50,178 nucleotides of DNA from GCA-002722245 sp038154685 (GCA_038154685.1 JAYPYW010000018.1:1-50178), one strand, 5' to 3'; shown: positions 1-8,462, numbered from the stretch's first letter. Made by a program: numbers and translations. Notes: generated by a model not told the origin, from the sequence alone.

Positions 1-99
1 TGTTCTTATTCTTTAGCCAAGCCTGAGTATGCTTAAACCACGAATTGCTTTTTAAGTTGCGGGACGAAAATAAATAAACAAATTTAGAAAATGGAATAT
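1..99. other. left edge, no gene identified
   Basis: All three plus-strand frames hit a stop within the first 40 bases. No minus-strand start codon opens a usable frame. A sequence matching TAnnTTTG on the minus strand lies at 79-86 but has no TTG at the right distance. I see no tRNA-like fold. The tail of a plus-strand gene ending at 34-36 cannot be excluded. Confidence 0.4.
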
Positions 100-795
100 T
101 TATGAGTTAATTTCAATAAACCTTTTAATATCCCTAGATGTTCCAAAGACAATAAGGGTATCAGTGTCTTTAATTATCGTATCTGAAGTAGGAACTCCAA
201 GAATATGCTGAACAACTTCAATTGTATCTCCTTTATCTTCCTCAAAACAACGTTTTATTGTAATAAGGTTTAATCGGTATTTATTCCTCAATCCCACTTC
301 TTCAACACTCCTTTCAGCAATGTCTTTTGGTGGTTTTATTTCAGCAACTTCGTAATCATCTGGTAACTGAAGGAACGAAACTATATTTGGGTTAATTAAT
401 TGCTCGGCTACAAAAACTCCAATCTCCTTTTCTGGCTCAAGAATCTCTTCGATCCCCATTTTTTGAAGGATTTTCTTTTGATTCTCGTCATTTGATCTCG
501 CGATAATCCTTTTTACACCCAACTCCTTTAATTGGAAGCAGCATAGTAATAAGGCCTCAAAGTTGGCTCCAATAGCAACAACAACGGCATCACATTCGTG
601 AATATTTTGAGACTCTAATGCTTTTCCATCTGTTGCATCCATGGTTACAGCAAGAGCAACAAACTCTTCAACTTCTTCAACAAGCTCTTCTCGGTTATCA
701 ATCGCAATAACCTCAGCTCCTCTATCACTTAAAATATGGGCAATGGCTTTACCATATTTACCCATTCCTATTACCGAAAACTTAGTTCCTCTCAT
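100..795 (-). CDS. TrkA/KtrA-type potassium channel regulatory subunit
   Basis: This 231-residue cytosolic protein has the two-domain layout of KtrA/TrkA regulators of potassium uptake. An N-terminal Rossmann RCK-N domain (about 5-125) carries the nucleotide-binding GMGKYG motif at 10-15 and an acidic residue at the end of strand two (AIDN). A C-terminal TrkA-C (RCK-C) domain occupies about 140-228. Members gate a TrkH/KtrB membrane channel in response to ATP/ADP or NAD(H). The length fits the single-unit KtrA form rather than the tandem E. coli TrkA. No channel gene is visible here; it could lie beyond the left edge or elsewhere. It follows the PLP enzyme by 49 bp on the same strand and may be co-transcribed with it. 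The family is clear, but the partner and ligand are inferred. Confidence 0.88.
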   Translation of the reverse strand: MRGTKFSVIGMGKYGKAIAHILSDRGAEVIAIDNREELVEEVEEFVALAVTMDATDGKALESQNIHECDAVVVAIGANFEALLLCCFQLKELGVKRIIARSNDENQKKILQKMGIEEILEPEKEIGVFVAEQLINPNIVSFLQLPDDYEVAEIKPPKDIAERSVEEVGLRNKYRLNLITIKRCFEEDKGDTIEVVQHILGVPTSDTIIKDTDTLIVFGTSRDIKRFIEINS

Positions 796-844
796 ATTAC
801 TTCAAGTTTAAAGTTTAATGTCCAAAGTTCAAAGGGAACTTTGT

Positions 845-1993
845 TTAAACTAGATTTAATGCCTGATCCAAATCATTAATTAGATCTTCTTCATCTTCTA
901 TCCCAACACTTAATCTTATCAGCGAATCAACCACTCCAGACTTTTCTCTTTCTTCTTTAGGAATTGCTGCGTGAGTCATTGTCGCTGGATGTCCACATAA
1001 AGACTCTACTCCTCCTAAAGACTCTGCTAAACTGAATATTTTAGTATTAGATATAACCTTCATTGCGTCTTCAGCTCTATCTCCTTTAGTTGTAAAGGAA
1101 ATCATTCCCCCAAAATTTTTCATTTGCTCAGCAGCAATCGAATGATTTGGATGAGATTTTAATCCAGGGTAATACACCTTTTCAACTTTTTCATGCTGAA
1201 TTAAAAAATCGGCCACTTTTTTAGCATTTTCACAATGACGATCCATTCTCACATGCAAAGTTTTTATTCCTCTTAAAACTAAAAAACAATCTTGCGGTCC
1301 AGGAACAGCTCCACAAGAATTCTGAATAAAATAAAGTTTTTCAGCTAGTTTATCATCGTTTAATACAATTGCACCCATTACCACATCACTATGTCCGGAA
1401 ATGAATTTTGTAATACTATGCACAACTATATCGGCTCCTAAATCCAATGGATTTTGCAAATATGGAGAAGCAAAGGTATTATCAACTGCCGTTAGTAATC
1501 CGTGCATTTCTCCCAATGCAGAAATTGCTTTTAGGTCAATTATATTCATCATTGGATTAGTTGGTGTTTCTACCCAAATCATTTTTGTTTTATCGTTAAT
1601 TAAAGCTTCAACTTTATCAAGCTCATCCATTTCAACAAAGTGAAATTTCAATCCCCAATCCTGAAAAACCTTGGTAAACAATCGATAAGACCCTCCATAC
1701 AAATCATTAGATGAGATTATTTCATCGCCTGGTTTAAAGCTCTTTAATAACGCATCCATAGCAGCTAATCCGCTTGAAAAGGCTAAACCATACTTACCAT
1801 TCTCAATAGCAGCTAAATTCTTCTCTAAAGCATGTCTGGTGGGATTAAGCGTCCTTGAATACTCGTATCCTTTATGGTCTCCTGGTGCGGCTTGAACATA
1901 TGTGCTCGTTTGATAAATGGGAGTCATTATCGCACCAGTTGCCGAATCCGGCTCGGTTCCTGCGTGTATAGCTTTAGTTCCAAATTTTTCCAT
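845..1993 (-). CDS. Cys/Met metabolism PLP-dependent enzyme (cystathionine gamma-synthase/lyase type)
   Basis: A 382-residue cytosolic enzyme of the Cys/Met-metabolism PLP family. Visible hallmarks are the YSRTLNPT segment near 45-52, the SSGLAA cofactor phosphate-binding turn near 73-78, the ETPTNP loop near 142-147, DNTFA near 171-175, and the Schiff-base lysine 196 in HSITKFISGHSD. The family includes cystathionine gamma-synthase (O-acyl-homoserine plus cysteine), cystathionine gamma-lyase and methionine gamma-lyase. Sequence alone does not separate these, though length and motifs fit the synthase/lyase branch best. Its ATG shares one base with the metG stop codon (TAATG, 1991-1995), which suggests translational coupling. 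Linkage to metG fits a role in sulfur amino acid supply. Confidence 0.9.
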   Translation of the reverse strand: MEKFGTKAIHAGTEPDSATGAIMTPIYQTSTYVQAAPGDHKGYEYSRTLNPTRHALEKNLAAIENGKYGLAFSSGLAAMDALLKSFKPGDEIISSNDLYGGSYRLFTKVFQDWGLKFHFVEMDELDKVEALINDKTKMIWVETPTNPMMNIIDLKAISALGEMHGLLTAVDNTFASPYLQNPLDLGADIVVHSITKFISGHSDVVMGAIVLNDDKLAEKLYFIQNSCGAVPGPQDCFLVLRGIKTLHVRMDRHCENAKKVADFLIQHEKVEKVYYPGLKSHPNHSIAAEQMKNFGGMISFTTKGDRAEDAMKVISNTKIFSLAESLGGVESLCGHPATMTHAAIPKEEREKSGVVDSLIRLSVGIEDEEDLINDLDQALNLV

Positions 1994-4035
1994 TAGGCAA
2001 TTACAGCTCCGTTATCAGATGGTACGTTTGGTGAAACAAATTGAAGTTCTCCTTTATTATTTTCCGCCATTAAGATCATCCCTTCAGATTCGATTCCCAA
2101 CATTTTTCTTGGAGCGAGATTAACTAGAATAGAAACCTGTTGACCAATTATATCTTCTGGCTGGTAATACTGAGCGATCCCAGAAACTACTGTTCTCTGA
2201 TCGATTCCAGTATCAACCTTTAGTTTTAATAGCTTTTTGGCTTTCTTAATTTTCTCTGCTTCGATAATAGTTCCAACACGAATATCCATCTTTTGAAAAT
2301 CATCAAAAGTTGTAGTATCCTTTTGAGGCTCCACTTCTTTACTAGCTGCTTCAGCTTCTTCCTTGGCTGCTTGTAATTTAGCTCTTTGCTCCTCAACTAC
2401 TTTATCGTCTAATCTTTCAAATAATAAAGACGGTTTATTTATTTGATGACCCTCGGAAATATTATCTGCACTTAAAGCTTCCCATGATAATTCAGAGAGA
2501 TTAAGCATCGCTTTTAATTTGGAAGAAGTTTCTGGTAAGAAAGGCTCAGCTAAAACAGCTAATGAAGCCGTAATTTGAACAGCAATATTCATTATTGTTT
2601 TCACTCTATCTTCGTCTTCCTTTATTAATTTCCAAGGCTCTGTTTCAGCGAGGTATTTATTTCCTAAAGCCGATAACTTCATAAACTCAGCTAAAGCTTC
2701 TTTATACCTGTGCTTTTCAATACTTGCGCTTATTTTATTTGGAAACTCATTTAACTGGGCAATAACATCTTTATCCTGTTCGGTTAATTCTCCTTTTGCA
2801 GGAACAACTCCATCCCAGTATTTTTTAGTTAAAACTAAAGCTCGGTTAACAAAGTTTCCAAGATTAGCCACCAACTCATTATTGTTTTTTGCTTGGAAAT
2901 CAGCCCAAGTAAAATCCGCATCTTTTTGCTCTGGTAAAATCGAGCAAAGAACATACCTCAATAAATCTGTCTTTTCCGGAAAATCTTTAAGATAGTCATC
3001 TAACCAAACTGCCCAGTTTCTTGAAGTTGAGAATTTATCTCCTTCTAAGTTCAAGAATTCATTCGCAGGAACGTTTTGCGGTAAAATGTAATCTCCCATT
3101 GATTTTAACATACTTGGGAATATAACAGAGTGGAAAACGATGTTATCCTTCCCTAAGAAATGAACTAACTGAGAATCTCCATCCTTTTTCCAGTAATCTT
3201 CCCAATTTCTGTTAGGATCATTTTCTAGCAATTGCTTGGTAAACGATACATATCCGATTGGTGCATCAAACCATACATAAAGAACTTTTCCTTCGCCTCC
3301 TTCAACAGGAACCGGCACTCCCCAATCTAAATCTCTAGTAATTGCTCTTGGGTGTAAACCTGCATCTAACCAGGACTTTACTTGTCCATATACATTTGGC
3401 TTTAAAAGTGGTTTTTTCTCTTCTACCCATTCCTTTAACCAAGGCTCAAATTTATCCAATGGTAAAAACCAGTGTTTTGTTTCTTTTAAAACAGGCTTAT
3501 TCCCACTTAAAGCAGACTTTGGGTTAATAAGATCTGTTGGACTTAAAGACGTCCCACATTTTTCACACTGATCGCCGTAAGCACCTTCCTTTTTACAATT
3601 TGGACAATCCCCGGTGATGTATCTATCAGCTAAGAACTGATTGTTTTCTTCATCGTAATACTGCTGGGAAACTTCTTCGGTGAAAACACCATCTTCTGCC
3701 AACTTTTTAAACCACTCACTTGCCATTTCATAATGGGCAGGAGAAGACGTCTGACCGAAAAAATCTAAAGAAATTCCTAAACCAGAAAGTGAATCTTTTA
3801 TGATATTGTGATACCTGTCTACTACTTGCTGAGGCGTTATACCTTCATTCTTTGCTTTTATCGAAATTGGCACACCATGCTCATCGGTTCCACCAATAAA
3901 CACAACATCCTCACCCTTCGCACGAAGGTACCTAACATATATATCTGCAGGAATATAAACACCAGCAACGTGACCCAAATGAAGTGGTCCGTTAGCATAT
4001 GGTAAAGCAGTAGTAACAGTATATCTTTTTGCCAT
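1993..4035 (-). CDS. metG: methionyl-tRNA synthetase
   Basis: Charges tRNA-Met in the cytosol. This 680-residue class I synthetase has the HLGH signature at 19-22, a zinc knuckle with cysteines 144, 147, 157 and 160, and the second ATP-binding signature as KFSTS (334-338) instead of KMSKS, followed by RNWAVW. The last ~105 residues (about 576-680) form a Trbp111-like OB-fold tRNA-binding domain (MDIRVGTI, then LVNLAPRKM), so this is the long dimeric form. A linker rich in Glu, Lys and Ala precedes it. An exact promoter -7 box lies only 4 nt upstream of the ATG, so the message may be nearly leaderless. The next gene overlaps its stop codon. Confidence 0.97.
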   Translation of the reverse strand: MAKRYTVTTALPYANGPLHLGHVAGVYIPADIYVRYLRAKGEDVVFIGGTDEHGVPISIKAKNEGITPQQVVDRYHNIIKDSLSGLGISLDFFGQTSSPAHYEMASEWFKKLAEDGVFTEEVSQQYYDEENNQFLADRYITGDCPNCKKEGAYGDQCEKCGTSLSPTDLINPKSALSGNKPVLKETKHWFLPLDKFEPWLKEWVEEKKPLLKPNVYGQVKSWLDAGLHPRAITRDLDWGVPVPVEGGEGKVLYVWFDAPIGYVSFTKQLLENDPNRNWEDYWKKDGDSQLVHFLGKDNIVFHSVIFPSMLKSMGDYILPQNVPANEFLNLEGDKFSTSRNWAVWLDDYLKDFPEKTDLLRYVLCSILPEQKDADFTWADFQAKNNNELVANLGNFVNRALVLTKKYWDGVVPAKGELTEQDKDVIAQLNEFPNKISASIEKHRYKEALAEFMKLSALGNKYLAETEPWKLIKEDEDRVKTIMNIAVQITASLAVLAEPFLPETSSKLKAMLNLSELSWEALSADNISEGHQINKPSLLFERLDDKVVEEQRAKLQAAKEEAEAASKEVEPQKDTTTFDDFQKMDIRVGTIIEAEKIKKAKKLLKLKVDTGIDQRTVVSGIAQYYQPEDIIGQQVSILVNLAPRKMLGIESEGMILMAENNKGELQFVSPNVPSDNGAVIA

Positions 4036-4039
4036 GCGG

Positions 4040-4047
4040 CAAAATTA
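4040..4047 (-). promoter_or_regulatory. -7 promoter box of metG
   Basis: On the minus strand this reads TAATTTTG, an exact match to the Bacteroidota -7 consensus TAnnTTTG. Only four bases (CCGC) separate it from the metG ATG. No clear TTG -33 box is present at 17-23 bp. Confidence 0.55.
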
Positions 4048-4077
4048 GTGAAATACGGTGTAAATAAGGATTATTTA

Positions 4078-4227
4078 CTACTTCTTCTGTAATTCTGTTT
4101 TTACTTCCTGATTATCTTCTTCTAAATAAAGTGGATCAACATACGATCATATTGGTGGTTGTTTGCACGATGACAAACAAATAGAAGAAAAAACGGCAAG
4201 GGCAAGTGCAATTTTCGGTAGTCTCAT
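4078..4227 (-). pseudogene. small lipoprotein gene interrupted by an in-frame TGA
   Basis: An ATG at 4225-4227 opens a frame with a textbook lipoprotein signal: MRLPK, a hydrophobic stretch, then a lipobox ending LSSC with cysteine 21. After 26 residues a TGA (4147-4149) stops it. The same frame then continues for 22 codons (SYVDPLYLEEDNQEV..., ending in KK) to TAG at 4078-4080. The continuation has normal codon use and a charged tail, as expected for a ~49-residue outer-membrane-anchored lipoprotein. The stop is either a real point mutation or a sequencing error. PLYL followed by acidic residues is faintly like LptM-type micro-lipoproteins, but I would not name it. No selenocysteine signal is apparent. 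It lies between metG and rlmN. Confidence 0.5.
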
Positions 4228-4269
4228 GCCTATAAATTTAATGCTTAAATCTTTGATTGAAAAATGAAA

Positions 4270-4300
4270 TTGAACTTGATTGATTAAAGACTTAACTTTG
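4270..4300 (+). promoter_or_regulatory. rlmN promoter (TTG-N20-TAACTTTG)
   Basis: TTG at 4270-4272 and TAACTTTG at 4293-4300 are separated by 20 bp, matching the Flavobacterium/Bacteroides consensus exactly. The box ends 9 nt before the ATG at 4310. It therefore rules out the in-frame TTG at 4280, which would lie inside the promoter. Confidence 0.7.
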
Positions 4301-4309
4301 CAGCATATT

Positions 4310-5347
4310 ATGGATTCGAAACAAAACATAAGATTACTTTCTTTAGATGAGCTGAAAACTTATTTCGTTGAAATCGGAGAAAAAGCTTTCAGAGCAAAAC
4401 AAGTATATGAATGGCTCTGGAAAAAGTCGGCCATGAGTTTTGATGAAATGACCAACCTTTCTAAGGCTATTAGAGAAGTATTGAAAGAAAATTTTTCTTT
4501 ACCAGCTGTGAAGATTAAAACCAGTCAAACCAGTTCCGACAGAACCATTAAAAACGCGTTTGAATTAGCCGATGGTAATGTTGTAGAAGGTGTTTTAATC
4601 CCTGCATCGGATAGAATGACAGCTTGTATTTCTTCACAAGTGGGATGTAGTTTAACTTGTAAATTCTGTGCAACAGGAAGGTTAAAAAGATTGAGAAACA
4701 TTGGTTTCGATGAAATTGTAGATCAAGTAGTTCACATAAAAAACCAAGCCGAACAAAACTATAATACTCCCCTTACAAACATAGTTTATATGGGAATGGG
4801 TGAACCTTTATTGAATTATAAAGGAATGATGGATTCCATTGAGAAAATCACTTCTCCTGATGGTTTAGGAATGTCTCCAAAAAGAATCACCGTGTCTACA
4901 GCTGGAATTGCAAAAATGATAAAGAAGTTAGGTGACGATGAAGTAAAATTCAACCTTGCTTTATCACTTCATGCTGCTAACGATAAAAAGCGTGATTACA
5001 TCATGCCAATTAACGAGCAGAATTCACTTGAATCGTTAGCCGAAGCATTAAAATACTTCTACGATAAAACAGGAACAAGGGTAACTTTTGAATACATAGT
5101 TTTCAAAGACTTTAATGATCAAATTGAAGATGCTGCTGAGTTAGCTGCGTTTGCTAAAAACTTGCCTTGTAAGATTAACATCATTGAATACAATCCGATT
5201 GAGGACGGAGAGTTCCAGCAAACTACTCCTGAAAGACTAGATGCGTTTGTTCAGCATTTGGAGAGTAAAAATCTAGTAGTTAACGTTAGAAGATCCCGAG
5301 GAAAAGATATTGATGCTGCTTGTGGGCAGTTGGCTAATAAGCATTAG
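4310..5347 (+). CDS. rlmN: 23S rRNA/tRNA adenine-C2 methyltransferase (radical SAM)
   Basis: Dual-specificity radical-SAM enzyme that makes 2-methyladenosine at 23S rRNA A2503 and tRNA position 37. With the ATG at 4310 it is 345 residues, the usual size. The 4Fe-4S cluster motif is C113-x3-C117-x2-C120 (CSLTCKFC). GMGEPL follows near 165-170. The C-terminal RRSRGKDIDAACGQL carries the catalytic cysteine at about 338 that receives the methyl group. The N-terminal accessory domain (FRAKQVYEWLW) is intact. The ATG is preferred over the TTG at 4280 because a consensus promoter occupies 4270-4300. It is monocistronic and faces the polyprenyl synthase gene. Confidence 0.96.
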   Translation: MDSKQNIRLLSLDELKTYFVEIGEKAFRAKQVYEWLWKKSAMSFDEMTNLSKAIREVLKENFSLPAVKIKTSQTSSDRTIKNAFELADGNVVEGVLIPASDRMTACISSQVGCSLTCKFCATGRLKRLRNIGFDEIVDQVVHIKNQAEQNYNTPLTNIVYMGMGEPLLNYKGMMDSIEKITSPDGLGMSPKRITVSTAGIAKMIKKLGDDEVKFNLALSLHAANDKKRDYIMPINEQNSLESLAEALKYFYDKTGTRVTFEYIVFKDFNDQIEDAAELAAFAKNLPCKINIIEYNPIEDGEFQQTTPERLDAFVQHLESKNLVVNVRRSRGKDIDAACGQLANKH

Positions 5348-5399
5348 AATAGGAGACGAAATACGAAAGATAAATTAGAAAACATTTCAATTATCACGT

Positions 5400-5417
5400 C
5401 ATTCCTGCGCAGGAATG
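5400..5417. repeat. 18-bp perfect palindrome, dispersed intergenic repeat
   Basis: CATTCCTGCGCAGGAATG is its own reverse complement. It sits between the converging rlmN and polyprenyl synthase genes and is followed by TGAAGCGCTTCA. GC content is far above the surroundings. Elements of the form 'GTCATTCCTGC...GCAGGAATG' commonly recur between bacterial genes. It may act as a bidirectional terminator here. Confidence 0.6.
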
Positions 5418-5443
5418 AAGCGCTTCACTACTTGCAGGGATTC

Positions 5444-5460
5444 TGACTCCTGACTCCTGA
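5444..5460. repeat. short heptamer tandem repeat (TGACTCC)
   Basis: Two full copies of TGACTCC plus a partial third copy lie directly after the palindrome and before the polyprenyl synthase stop codon. The period is seven, as in the longer array at the right end of the window. Confidence 0.6.
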
Positions 5461-5464
5461 GAAT

Positions 5465-6442
5465 TTACTTCTCCCGCTCAGTAGTATAAAGCACCAAATC
5501 AATCAAACTCTGACGTGATGGTGTATCTGGATAAGTATTGATGATGTCCATTGCTTCTTCACGAATTTCGTACATTTTCTTCTTTGTGTATTCAATCCCT
5601 CCTGAAGCCTTAACTTTTTGAATAAGTTCAGTTACTTTCTTTTGATTTTCATTGTGGTTCTTCACCACATTTACCATCCAACGCTTGTCTTTCTTATCAG
5701 CATTATTTAACGCATAAATCAATGGAAGCGTCATTTTCCTTTCCTTAATATCAATACCCACAGGTTTACCTATAAGGCTTACAGATGATTCATAATCAAA
5801 TAAATCATCTTTAATTTGAAAGGCGATTCCGATTTTCTCTCCTAGCAATCTTAACTTCTCAACTTCCTGTTCATCTGCACCAGCGGATGAAGCGCCAGTT
5901 GCACAACATGCAGCAATTAAAGTGGCTGTTTTCTGACGAATAATTTCGAAATATATTTCTTCTTTTATATCTAATCTACGAGCCTTTTCAATTTGTAAAA
6001 GCTCACCTTCACTCATTTCTTTTGTTGCAGCAGAAATGATCTCTAGAAAATCATAATCTTTAAATTGAGCGGCTGTTTGTAAACCTTTACTCAATAAAAA
6101 GTCTCCTACTAAAACCGCAATTTTATTTTTCCATAAAGCATTTACCGAAAAGAAACCTCTGCGCTTATTAGCATCATCAACTACATCATCGTGAACTAAA
6201 GTAGCAGTGTGAATCATCTCAATCAAACTTGCAGCACGATAACTTCTATCAGTTACTCCACCGCAAATATTGGCTGCCAAAAACACGAACATTGGTCGCA
6301 TTTGCTTACCTTTTCTTTTTACGATGTAATGAGTGATTTTATCCAACAAAGGCGCATTTCCCTTCATTGCCTCTTTAAACTTGTCCTCAAACAAGTCCAT
6401 TTCAGTAGCAATTGGTGCCTTTATTGATTTAACAGATGCCAT
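5465..6442 (-). CDS. trans-type polyprenyl diphosphate synthase
   Basis: A 325-residue all-helical prenyltransferase that adds isopentenyl diphosphate units to an allylic primer. It has the substrate-binding KGKQMRP (44-50), the first Asp-rich motif DDVVDD (85-90) followed by RR, and the second motif KDDLFD (211-216). The sequence resembles octaprenyl/heptaprenyl (IspB-like) synthases more than short-chain farnesyl synthases, so a role in the menaquinone side chain is likely. Small residues sit where short-chain enzymes have bulky chain stoppers, which fits a long product, but chain length cannot be read from sequence. A one-mismatch -7 box lies 7 nt upstream of the ATG. Confidence 0.9.
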   Translation of the reverse strand: MASVKSIKAPIATEMDLFEDKFKEAMKGNAPLLDKITHYIVKRKGKQMRPMFVFLAANICGGVTDRSYRAASLIEMIHTATLVHDDVVDDANKRRGFFSVNALWKNKIAVLVGDFLLSKGLQTAAQFKDYDFLEIISAATKEMSEGELLQIEKARRLDIKEEIYFEIIRQKTATLIAACCATGASSAGADEQEVEKLRLLGEKIGIAFQIKDDLFDYESSVSLIGKPVGIDIKERKMTLPLIYALNNADKKDKRWMVNVVKNHNENQKKVTELIQKVKASGGIEYTKKKMYEIREEAMDIINTYPDTPSRQSLIDLVLYTTEREK

Positions 6443-6545
6443 TGGCGCGTAAAATTAGTCAATTTTTATAGGTTACTAACTATAAAACGAAGCATCAAAA
6501 TCAATTGTCAATAAAAAGAAGCATTTTTTTGGATTAAAACCTTAT

Positions 6546-7565
6546 TTAAGCAAGATTTAAAGTAAACGAAAATGTGGATCCCACACCTGGTGTGCTGTTC
6601 ACATTAAGTGACTGACCATGAGCTTCAACGATATGTTTAACAATCGACAATCCCAATCCTGATCCACCTTGTTTTCTTCCTCCACTTTTATCAACCCGGT
6701 AAAATCTTTGGAATACTTTTAGTAATTGCTCATCCGAAATACCAACACCATTATCAATCACTTCAATTAATACGTATTGTTCATTCATTATATTGAACCC
6801 AACGTCAACACTACCTCCATCGTTACCGTATTTAATAGCATTTACAACAAGGTTGGTTACTACCTGATAAATTCTATTTCTATCAGCATCAACAAAAATT
6901 TGCCTTCTAGGTTTTGTTCTAAAACCAATTGAAATCTCTCTTTCTTTCGCCTTTAATTCAAGTGCATCAAAAACTTCTTTGCACAGTTGAACTAAATCAA
7001 AAGTTTCCATTTCAAGTGGAAATTCCCCAGAATCCAATTTGGTGATTAAGTCCAAATCGTCTAATAAATCAATTATTCGCTCAATACTCTTATCCGCTCT
7101 TTTTAGATAATCACGGTTTATTCTTTCATCTTCTAAACCACCATCCAAAAGCGTTAAAATATAGCCTTGAGTTGTAAAAATGGGTGTTTTTAATTCGTGT
7201 GCTATATTACCTATGTATTCTCTTCGGAACTTCTGTTGCTCGGAGAGCGTTTCCTCTTCCTTTTCTTGTTTTTGAAGAAAGGTGTTTACTTTGGAATCGA
7301 TTAATTCGAAAGGATCATCCAGTAATTTTAACACTCTTCTTTCGTATGTAATGTTTAAAACCTTGTCAAAAATTAAATTCATTCTTTCAAAAATGAATTT
7401 CTCAAGTACCCATTGGGAAGTAACAAATAGGATTGCACCAATTAAAAGGGACATTAGTAGTATTATTCCAAAAACAACCTCAGAAAACACCACTAGAACA
7501 GACATGGTTAACAAAAAACCAAGCCCACTAAAAAAGAGGGTAATATGTATGGATTTCCTAAACAC
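6546..7565 (-). CDS. phoR: PhoR-like sensor histidine kinase
   Basis: Inner-membrane kinase of 339 residues. Two transmembrane helices (about 8-28 and 32-52) are separated by only a few residues, so there is almost no periplasmic sensor, as in PhoR proteins that sense through the Pst/PhoU complex. A linker is followed by the phospho-acceptor H123 in GNIAHELKTP, then the N box (NLVVNAIKYG), DNGVGIS and GGSGLGLSIVK of the ATPase domain. The start codon is GTG and overlaps the phoB stop by one base (TAGTG), so the two are translationally coupled. Assignment to phosphate rests on domain layout plus the adjacent Na/Pi transporter and Pho-box array. The target regulon is inferred. Confidence 0.83.
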   Translation of the reverse strand: MFRKSIHITLFFSGLGFLLTMSVLVVFSEVVFGIILLMSLLIGAILFVTSQWVLEKFIFERMNLIFDKVLNITYERRVLKLLDDPFELIDSKVNTFLQKQEKEEETLSEQQKFRREYIGNIAHELKTPIFTTQGYILTLLDGGLEDERINRDYLKRADKSIERIIDLLDDLDLITKLDSGEFPLEMETFDLVQLCKEVFDALELKAKEREISIGFRTKPRRQIFVDADRNRIYQVVTNLVVNAIKYGNDGGSVDVGFNIMNEQYVLIEVIDNGVGISDEQLLKVFQRFYRVDKSGGRKQGGSGLGLSIVKHIVEAHGQSLNVNSTPGVGSTFSFTLNLA

Positions 7566-8248
7566 TACTCTGGTGATACAAATTTATAACCAACACCCTT
7601 TACAGTTTCAAAGTAGGTTTCACCAAACTTTTCTCTTAGTTTTCTGATATGGACATCAATTGTTCTGTCGCCAACAACAACCTCAGATCCCCAAACTCTT
7701 TTCATGATAGTTTCTCGATCAAAAACTTTTCCTGGTGCAGAAAACAACAAACCGAAAAGTTCCATCTCCTTGCGTGGTAATGTTCGTTCCTCACCATTTT
7801 TGAGTACGATGTACTTTTCCCAGTCTAAAACAAACTCACCATAAGAAACTTGAGGTTTATTTTGAGATTCAGCCCCCCCCCTTCTTAAAACAGCTTTTAT
7901 CCTCGTAAGTAAAACCCTAGGCCTTACCGGCTTAGCAATATAATCATCAGCACCTGCTTCTAATCCAGATATCTCCGAATAATCCTCGGATCTTGCTGTT
8001 AGGAATATAATCTTAGGATCATTAACACTTATATCCTGTTTTATTTGATAACATGTTTCAATACCATCTAATTCTGGCATCATAACATCCAAAATAATAA
8101 CATCTGGTTTAAATGATTTATTCAACTTAAGCGCGTCACTACCATTTAAAGCCTTCTCAACGATATACCCTTCATTTTCCAGGTTATACCCAACAAACTC
8201 TAGGATATCCTTTTCATCGTCTACAATCAAAACCTTGATCTTGTCCAT
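7565..8248 (-). CDS. phoB: PhoB-like OmpR-family response regulator
   Basis: DNA-binding regulator of 227 residues. The receiver domain (1-120) has acidic pocket residues D10 and D11, phospho-acceptor D54 (ILDVMMPELDG), a switch threonine (FLTAR) and the lysine of AKPVRP. A winged-helix OmpR/PhoB domain fills about 135-225, with the recognition-helix segment GDRTIDVHIRKLREKFG. It is first in an operon with phoR. A run of nine G residues in the coding strand (7873-7881) encodes the RRGGA linker between the two domains. Slippage there would leave a lone receiver. It is divergent from the Na/Pi cotransporter gene, with Pho-box-like repeats in between. Confidence 0.87.
   Translation of the reverse strand: MDKIKVLIVDDEKDILEFVGYNLENEGYIVEKALNGSDALKLNKSFKPDVIILDVMMPELDGIETCYQIKQDISVNDPKIIFLTARSEDYSEISGLEAGADDYIAKPVRPRVLLTRIKAVLRRGGAESQNKPQVSYGEFVLDWEKYIVLKNGEERTLPRKEMELFGLLFSAPGKVFDRETIMKRVWGSEVVVGDRTIDVHIRKLREKFGETYFETVKGVGYKFVSPE
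7873..7881 (-). repeat. G9 homopolymer inside phoB
   Basis: Nine consecutive C on the plus strand (G on the coding strand) lie at the junction of the receiver and DNA-binding domains. I noticed no longer G/C run in this AT-rich window. Long G tracts are classic slippage sites. Confidence 0.8.
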
Positions 8249-8382
8249 AATCCTAATTTAGTGAAAAGAAACGGATTGTAAACTCAAGTTATCATAATGC
8301 ATTATTTTGTTAAACTGGAATTAATATAATCTTTACATTGTAGGTTCATAACCATCATCTGAGCCCTAACCAAAACAACTGT

Positions 8383-8430
8383 TTAACAGACATTTAACTC
8401 ACATTCAACTTAGTTAACAAGATCTTAAAG
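8383..8430 (+). promoter_or_regulatory. Pho-box-like direct repeat array
   Basis: Hexamers TTAACA (8383), TTAACT (8394) and TCAACT (8405) recur every 11 bp. They are followed by TTAACA (8414) and TTAAAG (8425), again 11 bp apart. Repeats of TTAACA-type sequence at one helical turn are the hallmark of PhoB/PhoP sites (PhoP box of Bacillus, 11-bp period of the E. coli pho box). The array ends 32 bp upstream of the transporter -7 box, between phoB and the transporter, so it is a good PhoB operator candidate. Confidence 0.62.
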
Positions 8431-8462
8431 TAGGATTTACTTCAGAATCACTCTTCTTTCCT

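Noticed and set aside
4147..4149. Selenocysteine at the in-frame TGA of the small lipoprotein
   Set aside because: No selenocysteine-insertion hairpin is evident and no redox motif surrounds the codon; mutation or error is simpler.
4280..4309. TTG start extending RlmN by ten residues
   Set aside because: These bases contain the spacer and -7 box of a consensus promoter; the ATG at 4310 gives the usual length.
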